A DNA stretch of 10,904 bases from Bacillota bacterium (GTDB lineage: Bacteria > Bacillota_B > Desulfitobacteriia > Desulfitobacteriales > Desulfitobacteriaceae), in the NCBI GenBank assembly GCA_021779415.1, contig JAJYAS010000037.1, positions 950 to 11,853 on the forward strand, given 5' to 3'. The notes below the pieces were generated by a model. The model did not search any database. It was not told where the DNA came from and was given only the letters and a program-made list of their open reading frames with translations. Shown here one piece after another: positions 1 through 6,670 of this stretch. A program made the translations under genes and the position numbers. Every line of letters starts with the position of its first letter. The first letter of the stretch is position 1.

Positions 1-473
1 ATGTTCTCTACATCTTCCCCAACATAACCTGCTTCTGTGAGTGAAGTGGCATCCGCAATAGCAAAGGGAACATTAAGAACTTTAGCAAGAGTTGAGGCCA
101 GTAAAGTCTTTCCTGAACCCGTGGGTCCTAGCATAATGATGTTTGACTTTTGCAATTCGACATCATCAATTTTCATGCCCAGGTTAATCCGCTTATAATG
201 GTTGTAGACTGCCACCGAAAGGGCCTTTTTCGCTTGCTCTTGACCAATAACATACTGATCAATAATTGCCCGGATTTCCTTCGGTTTTAGAATATCTCCA
301 ATTTCTACACCTAAGTCGTCTGTTAGCTCTTCTTCAATAATCTCATTGCAAAGCTCAATGCATTCATCACAAATATAAACGCCTGGGCCAGCCACCAATT
401 TCTTGACTTGCTCCTGAGTCTTACCGCAGAATGAACATTTTAGTTGATTTTTGTCGTCGGTATACTTTGCCAT
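1..473 (-). CDS. clpX: ATP-dependent Clp protease ATP-binding subunit ClpX (N-terminal part, cut by window edge)
   Basis: ClpX is the AAA+ unfoldase that recognises substrates and threads them into the ClpP peptidase in the cytosol. 157 codons are visible from the ATG at 471-473; the C-terminal part lies outside the window. The N-terminal zinc-binding domain has its four cysteines at residues 13, 16, 35 and 38 (CxxC-x18-CxxC). The typical linker, with a DQYVIGQ motif near residue 72, leads into the AAA+ module. Walker A is GPTGSGKT at 116-123, followed by the conserved ClpX stretch ending [11 protein letters not shown]. The start is supported by a GAGGTGAGAGG Shine-Dalgarno sequence directly upstream. 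The gene follows tig after 42 bases on the same strand with no terminator seen between, so co-transcription is likely. Identity is near certain. Confidence 0.97.
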   Translation of the reverse strand, partial: MAKYTDDKNQLKCSFCGKTQEQVKKLVAGPGVYICDECIELCNEIIEEELTDDLGVEIGDILKPKEIRAIIDQYVIGQEQAKKALSVAVYNHYKRINLGMKIDDVELQKSNIIMLGPTGSGKTLLASTLAKVLNVPFAIADATSLTEAGYVGEDVEN

Positions 474-515
474 CCTCTCACCTCTATACCTCAGAATTTC
501 CCTCACGTCGTTCGC

Positions 516-1799
516 TTATGCGTTATGCTCTACTAAAAAGTTGACCGTCTTGTCGTTAATCAAGCTTTGTTTATAGAACCCGAACTCCCCGCGCGCCATG
601 AGGGTTTGTTTAAGTGATTCCGCGTCTTGTTTATAACGCTCACCTAGTTTTTTGAACTCTTCGTTTACTTCGTCTTCCGAGACCTCAATTCCTTCTTCTT
701 TGGCAATGGCTTCAATAACTAAATCCATTTTGACGCCTTCTGCCGCTTGAGGACGTAATCGTTCCTGCATGGCTTCTTCTGAAGAACTGGTAAACTGATA
801 ATATTGTTCCATTGTTATTCCCTGTTGAGTAAAGTTCCGACTTAAGTCCTCAAACATGACTTTGACTCGTTCATTAACCATAGCTTCCGGAATTTCGACG
901 CTAGCATTGTCAACTGCCTTGGAAATGACCGCCTTAACATAGTCTTCTTTTACCCTTTGTTCTGCGCTCTTAATCAGTTTATTCCGCAAGTCATTTTTCA
1001 ATTCATCAAGTGTCTCAAATTCACTGACATCTTTGGCAAATTCATCATCTAAAGGAGAAAGCTCTTGGCGCTGAATTTTTTTGACATCTGTTTTAAAAAC
1101 AGCTTCTTTTCCAGCTAGCTCTGCACTATGATATTCATCTGGGAAGGTAACGTTGACATCAACATGTTGTCCAATTTCCGCTCCAATTAAGCCCTCTTCA
1201 AAGCCAGGAATAAAGGTTCCCGAACCGATGACTAATTCATAGTTCTCTGCTTTACCGCCAATAAAAGCTACCCCATCTGCAAATCCTTCAAAGTCAATCG
1301 TGACAGTATCCTCGTTTTCAATCTTGCCAGTTTCTAGCTGTGCAAGGCGAGCATGTTGTTGCTGCTGCTTCTTCAGCTCTTCCATCACTTCTTCGTCCGT
1401 AACGGTCGCTGCTTCCTGTTCAATATTAAGACCTTTATACTCTCCCAGTTCAACCTCAGGCTTAACGATGACCTTGGCTTTAAAAATCAGGTCTTTTCCC
1501 TCTTCGATTTGAACTAAATCTACTTCAGGACGATCCACAGGCTCGATGCCGCTTTCTACGACGGCCTCAGCGTAGGCAGGTCCAATGATATGATCCAAAG
1601 CTTCATCATATAAGGCTTCCTTGCCTACATGAAGTTCTACCATTCGTCGCGGAGCTTTCCCTTTACGGAAACCTGGAACATTAACCTTCTTAGCCAAAAC
1701 CTTTGCCGCTTGGTTCACCGCACTAACAAACTTTTCGGATTCAACCGTTACTTCTAAAGCCACAACATTTTTTTCTATTTTTTCAACTGAGACTGACAA
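516..1799 (-). CDS. tig: Trigger factor (ribosome-associated chaperone / peptidyl-prolyl isomerase)
   Basis: Trigger factor binds the ribosome at the polypeptide exit and shields nascent chains. The chosen start is TTG at 1797-1799, which gives 427 residues, the usual family length. An AAGGAGGAG site lies 8 bases upstream, and the N-terminus then aligns with the family (SVSVEKIEKN...). The in-frame ATG at 1836-1838 lies upstream of this Shine-Dalgarno and would make translation run through it, so I reject it. The ribosome-docking signature GFRKGKAPR is at residues 43-51, the position known for the E. coli protein. An FKBP-type PPIase domain spans about 160-245 (DFEGFADG, then GSGTFIPGFEEGLIG). 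The remainder is the helical chaperone domain. It is the first gene of a probable tig-clpX unit. No convincing promoter was found in the 330 bases upstream. Confidence 0.97.
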   Translation of the reverse strand: MSVSVEKIEKNVVALEVTVESEKFVSAVNQAAKVLAKKVNVPGFRKGKAPRRMVELHVGKEALYDEALDHIIGPAYAEAVVESGIEPVDRPEVDLVQIEEGKDLIFKAKVIVKPEVELGEYKGLNIEQEAATVTDEEVMEELKKQQQQHARLAQLETGKIENEDTVTIDFEGFADGVAFIGGKAENYELVIGSGTFIPGFEEGLIGAEIGQHVDVNVTFPDEYHSAELAGKEAVFKTDVKKIQRQELSPLDDEFAKDVSEFETLDELKNDLRNKLIKSAEQRVKEDYVKAVISKAVDNASVEIPEAMVNERVKVMFEDLSRNFTQQGITMEQYYQFTSSSEEAMQERLRPQAAEGVKMDLVIEAIAKEEGIEVSEDEVNEEFKKLGERYKQDAESLKQTLMARGEFGFYKQSLINDKTVNFLVEHNA

Positions 1800-1815
1800 T
1801 ATATTCTCCTCCTTA
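1791..1815 (-). promoter_or_regulatory. Strong Shine-Dalgarno and TTG start of tig
   Basis: On the minus strand a TAAGGAGGAG sequence sits 8 bases before TTG TCA GTC TCA. The site lies inside the reading frame opened by the upstream ATG, so it decides the start: TTG at 1799, not ATG at 1838. Confidence 0.85.
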
Positions 1816-2130
1816 AATAACTTTTGCTCTATGTGCAAGGCAACTGCGGAAACTTCAATAGTCTTACCGATTTATCAAGACTACAAACCCCAGCTTAAGC
1901 CAAATACATTAAAGAAATTCCTTGCAATTTCGTCCTAAAAATCTTAAATCTGCCTAAAGGGGGAACATTTAGTTCCCCCTTTTATTAGTCAATGTTTCAC
2001 TGACAACCTATAAGGGTCAAATCCAGCAAATTTACTAGCCAATTATACCAGACTTGCTCGAGGTAATCAAATAACAAAAATCAACTTATAGTCCCCAAAC
2101 CCCAAAGCAGAACAATTCACGCCCTATTCC
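1800..2130. other. Intergenic region between tig and the deacetylase gene
   Basis: 331 bases without a supported gene. It holds one strong hairpin at 1956-1983 (listed separately) and must carry the tig promoter, but I see no convincing -35/-10 pair. All frames have frequent stops. No repeat, RNA gene or coding relic was recognised. Confidence 0.6.
1956..1983 (-). terminator. Hairpin terminator downstream of the deacetylase operon
   Basis: An 11-bp perfect stem (AAAGGGGGAAC / GTTCCCCCTTT) closes a 5-base loop. The run of T on the plus strand is TTTT, and the minus-strand tail is only TTT before AGGC, so the tail is weak in the direction of the genes. Its place about 150 bases after the deacetylase stop makes it the likely end of that operon. 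Confidence 0.6.
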
Positions 2131-3375
2131 TTAGTCTCTCTCCCCTAATAGTTTCTCTCGACTAATCCACACCAACCTCGTCTTATTCCCAAGTCGGCCA
2201 TTCTCTCGTTCTTTACCCGCAGGATGGTAAACCTGCATCACCATTTTTTGCAACCACGCAACCCCTCGGCTTTTCCAAGTGTCCGGTAATTCCTGAATGG
2301 AAAACCCAAATCCCTTTACCCCTCGATACAGTAACGTCTGAGCCACAAACACTTTAATGTTATCATACGTCGGATCTTTCGCAATATATCGGACCAAACC
2401 CGGCAACGATTCACGGGATTGACGCAAGACCTTAAGCGCGGTTTTCTGCATATCCTGACCTTTTGCTTGTAGTCGAATATTATCCAAATGAATTTCCGCT
2501 ACAGAATCCCCCTTGGTAGCTAGCAGCCTTCCATCCTCAGCAATAAGATCTGGACCTTCATAACGGCTTTTTTCCAAACGAAAAATATTCGTCGCATCAA
2601 CTCGCTCGACATGATGTTTCCTTGCGTAGTAATGCTCCCACATTTCCCAGACACGGAACACCCAGCGTTTCTTCAGCGTCCAATCGGGGAATTCCAAGGG
2701 AACTATGGGGAGCTTCCGTTCCTTAACGATTCGTTCACATAACTGCTCTAAGGCCAAAATGGTATTTTCCTGAGCCCCCTGTTCCCCACCACTGTCATGC
2801 ATGACAACAATCGTTCCTTCATCTGTGTCTTTTAAAATGCGCTCTGTGATTTCTTCTGGTGTACGCCGCGACTCCCAGTCATGCCCTTCGACGTTCCATA
2901 GTACAGCTCGCAGCTTATTTCGCTTAATCCACCACCATGTCATCAGGTTAAAGGTACCCCAGGGGGGGCGTACCCATGTTATTTTACTTCCAGTGAGAAG
3001 CTCTAGACGATGCACACTTTCCGTCCATTCTTTTATCGTCCGCCTTGGAGAAGTAAACCACGCATATCGATGATCGAACGAGTGGACTCCGATCTGATGT
3101 CCCTCCTCTTGTATCCGCCGAATCAGCTCCGGATGCCTTTTTGACTTTTCCGAGACCACAAAAAAGGTAGCCTTAATCTGATGTCTTCTCAAAATTTCAA
3201 GAATACGCGGGGTAAAATCCGGATCAGGCCCATCATCAAACGTTAGGGCAACACCCGGGCTGTATTGACGTTTCCAACTCCCGATCCCCAAACGATGTAA
3301 AAATAAATCGGGAATGACTGTATAGACAGCCACTCCTCCTAAAATGCAACTTAACAGCACATATCCCCAACCCAT
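2131..3375 (-). CDS. Membrane-anchored NodB polysaccharide deacetylase with a long C-terminal (YkoP-like) extension
   Basis: This is a carbohydrate esterase family 4 protein; the family removes acetyl groups from GlcNAc or MurNAc residues of wall or surface glycans. The chosen ATG at 3373-3375 has an AGAGGAG site 7 bases upstream and gives 414 residues that start with a hydrophobic signal anchor (about 3-25). NodB motifs appear in order: TFDDGPD at 45-51 (catalytic base and metal Asp), HSFDH with H98/H102 (metal ligands), RPPWG at 136-140, D166-W167, and VMHD with H193. The catalytic set is complete. After the NodB domain (to about 229) come about 185 more residues, including FRLEKSRYEG and GDSVAEIHLDN, which I associate from memory with B. 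subtilis YkoP; this is unverified. It lies 49 bases after the glycosyltransferase stop, so they form an operon. A longer TTG start at 3432 is possible but less likely. The substrate is unknown. Confidence 0.88.
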   Translation of the reverse strand: MGWGYVLLSCILGGVAVYTVIPDLFLHRLGIGSWKRQYSPGVALTFDDGPDPDFTPRILEILRRHQIKATFFVVSEKSKRHPELIRRIQEEGHQIGVHSFDHRYAWFTSPRRTIKEWTESVHRLELLTGSKITWVRPPWGTFNLMTWWWIKRNKLRAVLWNVEGHDWESRRTPEEITERILKDTDEGTIVVMHDSGGEQGAQENTILALEQLCERIVKERKLPIVPLEFPDWTLKKRWVFRVWEMWEHYYARKHHVERVDATNIFRLEKSRYEGPDLIAEDGRLLATKGDSVAEIHLDNIRLQAKGQDMQKTALKVLRQSRESLPGLVRYIAKDPTYDNIKVFVAQTLLYRGVKGFGFSIQELPDTWKSRGVAWLQKMVMQVYHPAGKERENGRLGNKTRLVWISREKLLGERD

Positions 3376-3424
3376 ACTTGTTCTCCTCTTGTAAGTCAAA
3401 GCACTATTGCAAAGAGACCCCATT

Positions 3425-4576
3425 TCACCCAATCTTTTGTGTGTTCTGACGATTTTCTAGAAGCTCAAACATACTTTCGACCGCTTGCTCCGCCGTCCGA
3501 CCCGGCACTGCTTTCGTGGCTGCCCTGCGCATCCTTTCCAAGTCCCTTGGATTTTTCAGCAGATCGAAGATAACCTTTTCCAATCCCTCTTCATCCTTAG
3601 CAACCCGCCCGGCTCCAATCCCGTCCAGATAGATGGCATTTTCCTCTTCCTGTCCAGGTATCGGCCTGAAAATAACCATAGGCACCCGTTTCGTCAGAGC
3701 TTCAGAAACCGTTAAACCCCCTGATTTCGTAATAATAATATCCGAAACGCTCATCAATTCTTCAACATTTCTAACAAATCCAAAACGCGTAACCGGATTT
3801 ATCCCTTCTTCGATTATGGAATCCAGTGATTTGTACAGTTTCTCGTCTTGTCCACATACAATAATACTTTGCACTGAATAGGTAGCATCTGCTAAGATTT
3901 TGCAGACCGTTCTTGCCCCACCTAGGACACCATAAGCTCCGCCCATCACTAAAACTGTCGGGAGATCAGGCTCTAAATTCAGCTGCCTTAATATTTCAGA
4001 TCGGTCATATTCCAAGTCGAATTTCGGGCTCACGGGAATCCCCGTAACCCGAATCGTGCGTGAATCAATCCCTCGAGCTACCAATCCCTTGCTGACTTCC
4101 TCACAACCCACAATATAAAGGTCAACCCCAGGATGAATCCACTGACTGTGAACAGCATAATCGGTCACTACAGTAACCAAAGGGACATTCAAAACTCCCT
4201 TTAACCTCTGTTGAGCCAAGACTCCAGCCACTGTGGGATAGGTACAAATCACGAGATCTGGTTGTAAGGCCTGAATTAATTTCACAAATTCCCGTCGCCC
4301 CAAACCATTCAAGAAACGTTGAAATACAGAATCCGGGGGGATTTTTGACGTTCGGTAGTAAAATCTTCCCCATAATTTCGGTGTATGCTTGATAAGCTCA
4401 ATGTAGGTGTTCTTGATCACAGAATTGAAGGTCTTACTTAAAAATGCCCCAAAATCCAAATGCGTAATTTTAACATTCGGGTCCTTAGCACGCAACGCTT
4501 CTATAATCGCTTCCGCCGCGCGCACATGTCCCGCCCCAAACGTCGCCGAGAAAATCAGCACACTTAATTGTTCCAC
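3425..4576 (-). CDS. UgtP / MGDG-synthase-like glycosyltransferase (GT28 family)
   Basis: This is a 383-residue GT-B fold glycosyltransferase resembling monogalactosyldiacylglycerol synthase and B. subtilis UgtP, peripheral membrane enzymes that move a sugar from a UDP-sugar to diacylglycerol. The N-terminal half has the glycine-rich SATFGAGH (10-17) typical of the MGDG-synthase N-domain and VTGIPV at 177-182. The C-terminal half has a GG pair at 212-213, the donor-site KSGG at 284-287 followed by TVSEAL, and PGQEEENA at 307-314. The start is GTG, supported by a GGGAGGG site 6-7 bases upstream. It is the first gene of an operon with the NodB deacetylase and is transcribed from a good promoter at 4707-4735. 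Acceptor (lipid, wall intermediate or other glycan) and sugar cannot be told from sequence, and MurG-like activity on another lipid carrier is an alternative. Confidence 0.88.
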   Translation of the reverse strand: MEQLSVLIFSATFGAGHVRAAEAIIEALRAKDPNVKITHLDFGAFLSKTFNSVIKNTYIELIKHTPKLWGRFYYRTSKIPPDSVFQRFLNGLGRREFVKLIQALQPDLVICTYPTVAGVLAQQRLKGVLNVPLVTVVTDYAVHSQWIHPGVDLYIVGCEEVSKGLVARGIDSRTIRVTGIPVSPKFDLEYDRSEILRQLNLEPDLPTVLVMGGAYGVLGGARTVCKILADATYSVQSIIVCGQDEKLYKSLDSIIEEGINPVTRFGFVRNVEELMSVSDIIITKSGGLTVSEALTKRVPMVIFRPIPGQEEENAIYLDGIGAGRVAKDEEGLEKVIFDLLKNPRDLERMRRAATKAVPGRTAEQAVESMFELLENRQNTQKIG

Positions 4577-4660
4577 TATGTACCCTCCCTGTATTAAAGT
4601 CCTACCCTATCAAAAAAAAATCCATTATTCGAATGCAGTTGCTACTCTTTCCGTAAAGTT

Positions 4661-4677
4661 GGACCGCCCTGCGGTTC
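4661..4677 (-). other. Small GC-rich hairpin in the glycosyltransferase leader
   Basis: A 7-bp stem (GGACCGC / GCGGTTC, one G-T pair) closes a 3-base loop. It falls in the roughly 120-base untranslated leader between the promoter and the GTG start. No T-run follows it on the minus strand, so it is not a terminator. Its function is unknown. Confidence 0.35.
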
Positions 4678-4706
4678 ATAAACTTCTATGCTACCGTTCA
4701 CTGACT

Positions 4707-4735
4707 ATTATAGCGTGAATCCTACGAATCACCAA
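4707..4735 (-). promoter_or_regulatory. Sigma-A-like promoter of the glycosyltransferase-deacetylase operon
   Basis: On the minus strand TTGGTG (4730-4735) and TATAAT (4707-4712) are separated by exactly 17 bases. Transcription would start near 4700 and leave a leader of about 120 bases before the GTG start. Confidence 0.65.
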
Positions 4736-4750
4736 ATTATGGTGGAAAAA

Positions 4751-4778
4751 GGATAACTCTTAATATTTGGGGTATGAT
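4751..4778 (+). promoter_or_regulatory. Candidate promoter of the DUF421-DUF4363 unit
   Basis: TATGAT at 4773-4778 is a fair -10 about 45 bases before the ATG, but no TTGACA-like -35 is present. GGATA at 4751-4755, 17 bases upstream, would be the -35 of a non-housekeeping sigma factor. The match to sporulation sigma consensus sequences is only partial, so the class is left open. Confidence 0.3.
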
Positions 4779-4823
4779 AACCTTCAAAAATGATGCTGGT
4801 ATTTTTAAGAAAGGAGATCGAGT

Positions 4824-5519
4824 ATGATCATTGTTGTAATCAGGACCCTTATTCTATACACGCTGGTCATCGTCGCCCTTCGTCTAATGGGAAAACGAGA
4901 AATTGGTCAATTGCAACCCTTTGAGCTCGTCGTTATTCTCATGATTTCCGACCTGGCTGCCATACCCAGCGAGAATGTCGGCATTCCACTTCTCAGCGGT
5001 ATCATCCCCATCCTTGTTCTTCTCTCAGCAAGTCTGACCTTAGCTTGGATTTCCTTAAAAAGCGAAAAGGCTAGAGATATTATTTGTGGCAAGCCGAGTA
5101 TCCTAATCGAACGAGGACAAATCATTGAAGAGGAAATGAAGAGAAACTGTTATAACCTCACTGATCTGCTAGAAGAACTTCGCCTCAAGAACGTCCCGAA
5201 CATAGCTGACGTTGAATTCGCTATTCTCGAGAACAACGGACAATTGAGTGTTATTCCCAAAGCACATAAACGGCCCGCAATCCCTGAAGATTTTCATATC
5301 ACACCCCAGTACGAAGGATTACCCCTCACAATTATTATGGACGGAAAACTTAATCGTAAAACCCTTGAAAAATCTAAAAAGACGTTGAATTGGCTAAAAA
5401 GCGAACTGAAAAAGCAGGGCACTAAGATCGAAGATGTCCTCTTAGCGAGCCTCGATTCTTCAGATACGCTCTATGTGCAGGCTAAGCAAGATAAAAAAAG
5501 CACAGCAAAAGTGAGGTGA
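4824..5519 (+). CDS. DUF421 (YetF/YdfS-type) membrane protein
   Basis: This 231-residue protein has three N-terminal membrane helices (about 3-20, 34-48 and 55-77) and a soluble C-terminal domain. The family hallmark RLMGKREIGQLQPFE spans residues 20-34. The C-terminal domain carries GKPSILIERG (89-98), then NLTDLLEELR and a DVEFAILENNGQLSV stretch typical of DUF421. Family members in spore formers (YetF, YdfS, 2Duf of the mobile spoVA operon) have been linked to the spore inner membrane, heat resistance and germination; the biochemical role is unknown. The start is ATG with AAGGAG 7 bases upstream. The last codons contain the Shine-Dalgarno of the next gene, so the two are coupled. The gene is divergent from the glycosyltransferase operon. 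The basic tail ends KKSTAKVR. Confidence 0.92.
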   Translation: MIIVVIRTLILYTLVIVALRLMGKREIGQLQPFELVVILMISDLAAIPSENVGIPLLSGIIPILVLLSASLTLAWISLKSEKARDIICGKPSILIERGQIIEEEMKRNCYNLTDLLEELRLKNVPNIADVEFAILENNGQLSVIPKAHKRPAIPEDFHITPQYEGLPLTIIMDGKLNRKTLEKSKKTLNWLKSELKKQGTKIEDVLLASLDSSDTLYVQAKQDKKSTAKVR

Positions 5520-5525
5520 AATCCA

Positions 5526-5906
5526 TTGCGCACCCTTACAACTATTTTTGTTATCGTCTTCTTGTTGGCTGTAGGTTCTTTCATTTCCCATGAATACATC
5601 CAGACAACAACTCATGCGTTGGTAACCCAACTTGAAACAGTCGAACAGTCCATCTCCACCCAGAACTGGAAGGGCGCTCAAACGGAATTAATCACTGCCT
5701 ATCAACGCTGGGATAAAAATCAAACCTTGTGGACCGTTCTCCTCCACCACCAAGAGATCGACACCATTGACCTCAGTATGGAGCGCTTGGGAAAATACGT
5801 AACAACCCAAAACAGTACACTCTCACTCGGAGAGGTGGCGGCCTTGAAACTTCTATTTGATCATATTGCCGATTCTGACCAGCTCACTTTGAGAAACATC
5901 TTGTAG
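5526..5906 (+). CDS. DUF4363 family protein, membrane-anchored
   Basis: This is a 126-residue protein with one N-terminal hydrophobic helix (about 5-20), followed by a predicted all-helical extracytoplasmic part. The pattern near residues 46-62 (NWKGAQTELITAYQRWDKN) and the overall size fit DUF4363, a family of unknown function that, as I recall, often follows DUF421 genes in Clostridia. Translation starts at TTG (5526-5528). Its GAGGTGA Shine-Dalgarno overlaps the stop of the DUF421 gene and only 6 bases separate the two genes, so the pair is very likely co-expressed and may act in one membrane assembly. No clear terminator follows; an AT-rich weak dyad near 5934-5951 is the only candidate. 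Confidence 0.8.
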   Translation: MRTLTTIFVIVFLLAVGSFISHEYIQTTTHALVTQLETVEQSISTQNWKGAQTELITAYQRWDKNQTLWTVLLHHQEIDTIDLSMERLGKYVTTQNSTLSLGEVAALKLLFDHIADSDQLTLRNIL

Positions 5907-5970
5907 GCTTTTTTCATCCAAGGCTTTGGTCATAATTTTGATGAGAAAATTAATTTGTTAGGACGAGGGC

Positions 5971-5999
5971 TTGTCTTATGATCGAATCTATGTTATAAT
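5971..5999 (+). promoter_or_regulatory. Promoter of tRNA-Leu
   Basis: TTGTCT (5971-5976) and a perfect TATAAT (5994-5999) are spaced by 17 bases, and the tRNA begins 25 bases after the -10 box. This is a textbook sigma-A arrangement for a stable RNA gene. Confidence 0.8.
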
Positions 6000-6023
6000 T
6001 CTCTTCGTTACAGCGTTAGTTTT

Positions 6024-6106
6024 GCGGGAGTGGCGGAACTGGCAGACGCACTGGATTTAGGTTCCAGCGGGCAACCGTGCAGGTTCAAGTCCTGTCTCCC
6101 GCACCA
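6024..6106 (+). tRNA. tRNA-Leu (anticodon UAG)
   Basis: A full cloverleaf can be drawn. The acceptor stem is GCGGGAG / CTCCCGC with discriminator A and encoded CCA at 6104-6106. The anticodon stem is CTGGA / TCCAG around loop TTTAGGT with anticodon TAG at 6058-6060. The variable region of 11 bases (6068-6078) is long as expected for a class II tRNA, and the T arm has TTCAAGT. It reads CUA and, by wobble, other CUN leucine codons. Confidence 0.97.
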
Positions 6107-6166
6107 CATAATGATTTAAGTCGTTTTTGTTCACCGCCGATTATAGGCGTTGATACACAAATTTCC

Positions 6167-6205
6167 AAAAAACCTTCCTTGCAATTACGCAGGAAGGTTT
6201 TTTTA
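6167..6205 (+). terminator. Rho-independent terminator of tRNA-Leu
   Basis: The stem AACCTTCCT / AGGAAGGTT extends inward through a one-base bulge (TGC/GC) and is preceded by A6 and followed by T7. It lies 60 bases after the tRNA and is strong in the plus direction. Confidence 0.85.
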
Positions 6206-6228
6206 TTCGTTCATTTTTTATTCGTTCA
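6199..6228 (+). repeat. Two-copy 15-base tandem repeat
   Basis: The unit TTTTTTATTCGTTCA occurs at 6199-6213 and again, identically, at 6214-6228, followed by six more T. It starts in the T-run of the tRNA-Leu terminator and probably arose by slippage there. Confidence 0.8.
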
Positions 6229-6250
6229 TTTTTTCTTCCTTAAATGAGTT

Positions 6251-6277
6251 AGGAGATACTTCTTCATCTCCTTTTTT
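6251..6277 (+). terminator. Possible second terminator after tRNA-Leu
   Basis: AGGAGAT / ATCTCCT forms a 7-bp stem with an 8-base loop and runs into T6 on the plus strand. It is weaker than the upstream terminator and would act as a back-up. Confidence 0.45.
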
Positions 6278-6290
6278 GCACCCATAGGGC

Positions 6291-6449
6291 TTAGGTCCGA
6301 AATTGTAAATACTGGTTGGTGGTGATAATACGAGTGCTTTCATTCATCCCAGTTTTGGTCAATCCAGTAATTCCATTAATTATGTCTTCATGAAGGTTAG
6401 TTAAATTATACTTTCTAAATTGTACGAAAAAATCTCGCTCAACCTTTGG
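6291..6449 (-). pseudogene. Possible coding relic (open stretch without a start)
   Basis: On the minus strand 52 codons are open between stops and end in TAA at 6291-6293. The translation has a protein-like mix (for example NLTNLHEDIINGITG and NESTRIITTNQYLQF), but there is no start codon with a ribosome binding site. The 5' end runs into the tRNA-Gln terminator hairpin. It could be the tail of a decayed gene, or a chance open frame in AT-rich DNA. No family was recognised. Confidence 0.15.
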
Positions 6450-6465
6450 TTAAGCGAGATTTTTA
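6427..6465 (-). terminator. Bidirectional terminator serving tRNA-Gln
   Basis: A 12-bp stem AAAAATCTCGCT / AGCGAGATTTTT extends by AACC/GGTT across one mismatch, with a 3-base loop. On the minus strand the stem ends in T6, 28 bases after the tRNA-Gln 3' end. The plus strand has T5 and could also terminate. Confidence 0.85.
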
Positions 6466-6492
6466 GATAATCCTTGTTATTTCATGGATTAA

Positions 6493-6567
6493 TGGCTGGG
6501 GTGGCTGGATTCGAACCAACGAATGCCAGAGTCAAAGTCTGGTGCCTTACCGCTTGGCGACACCCCA
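6493..6567 (-). tRNA. tRNA-Gln (anticodon UUG)
   Basis: The acceptor stem is TGGGGTG / CACCCCA, with the U1-A72 pair and G discriminator usual for glutamine tRNAs and an encoded CCA at 6493-6495. The anticodon stem is CCAGA / TCTGG around loop CTTTGAC with anticodon TTG (plus-strand 6533-6535). The T arm is GTTGG-TTCGAAT-CCAGC. It is complete and transcribed toward tRNA-Leu. Confidence 0.97.
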
Positions 6568-6591
6568 ATGCAATTACACCACTATAACTGT

Positions 6592-6620
6592 ATTGTACCA
6601 CCTAGTTAATCTAACCACAA
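6592..6620 (-). promoter_or_regulatory. Promoter of tRNA-Gln
   Basis: On the minus strand TTGTGG (6615-6620) and TACAAT (6592-6597) are 17 bases apart, and the tRNA starts 24 bases after the -10 box. This is almost the same geometry as at tRNA-Leu. Confidence 0.65.
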
Positions 6621-6670
6621 AACATTTTTTATATTTATCGTCAAACAAATTTTGTCATTTAAAAAGCCCC

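Larger units (their letters stand above)
6107..6492. other. Intergenic region between convergent tRNA-Leu and tRNA-Gln
   Basis: 386 bases without a supported gene. It contains three hairpins (6167-6205, 6251-6277, 6427-6465) and a two-copy 15-base tandem repeat (6199-6228). It also holds a stop-free minus-strand stretch at 6291-6449 that may be a coding relic. Each is listed separately. Confidence 0.7.

Noticed and set aside
2801..3073. Plus-strand frame of 90 codons inside the NodB gene
   Set aside because: Antisense to catalytic motifs of the deacetylase; a shadow frame.
3376..3432. Longer start (TTG at 3432) for the NodB deacetylase
   Set aside because: It would overlap the end of the glycosyltransferase, has no good ribosome binding site, and puts 19 polar residues before the signal anchor. 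The ATG at 3375 has AGAGGAG at the right distance.
4407..4718. Plus-strand frame of 103 codons across the glycosyltransferase start and leader
   Set aside because: It is antisense to the well-supported glycosyltransferase and its promoter, without a ribosome binding site or recognisable motif.
5460..5681. Minus-strand frame across the DUF421/DUF4363 junction
   Set aside because: It overlaps two genes with good starts and family motifs on the plus strand.
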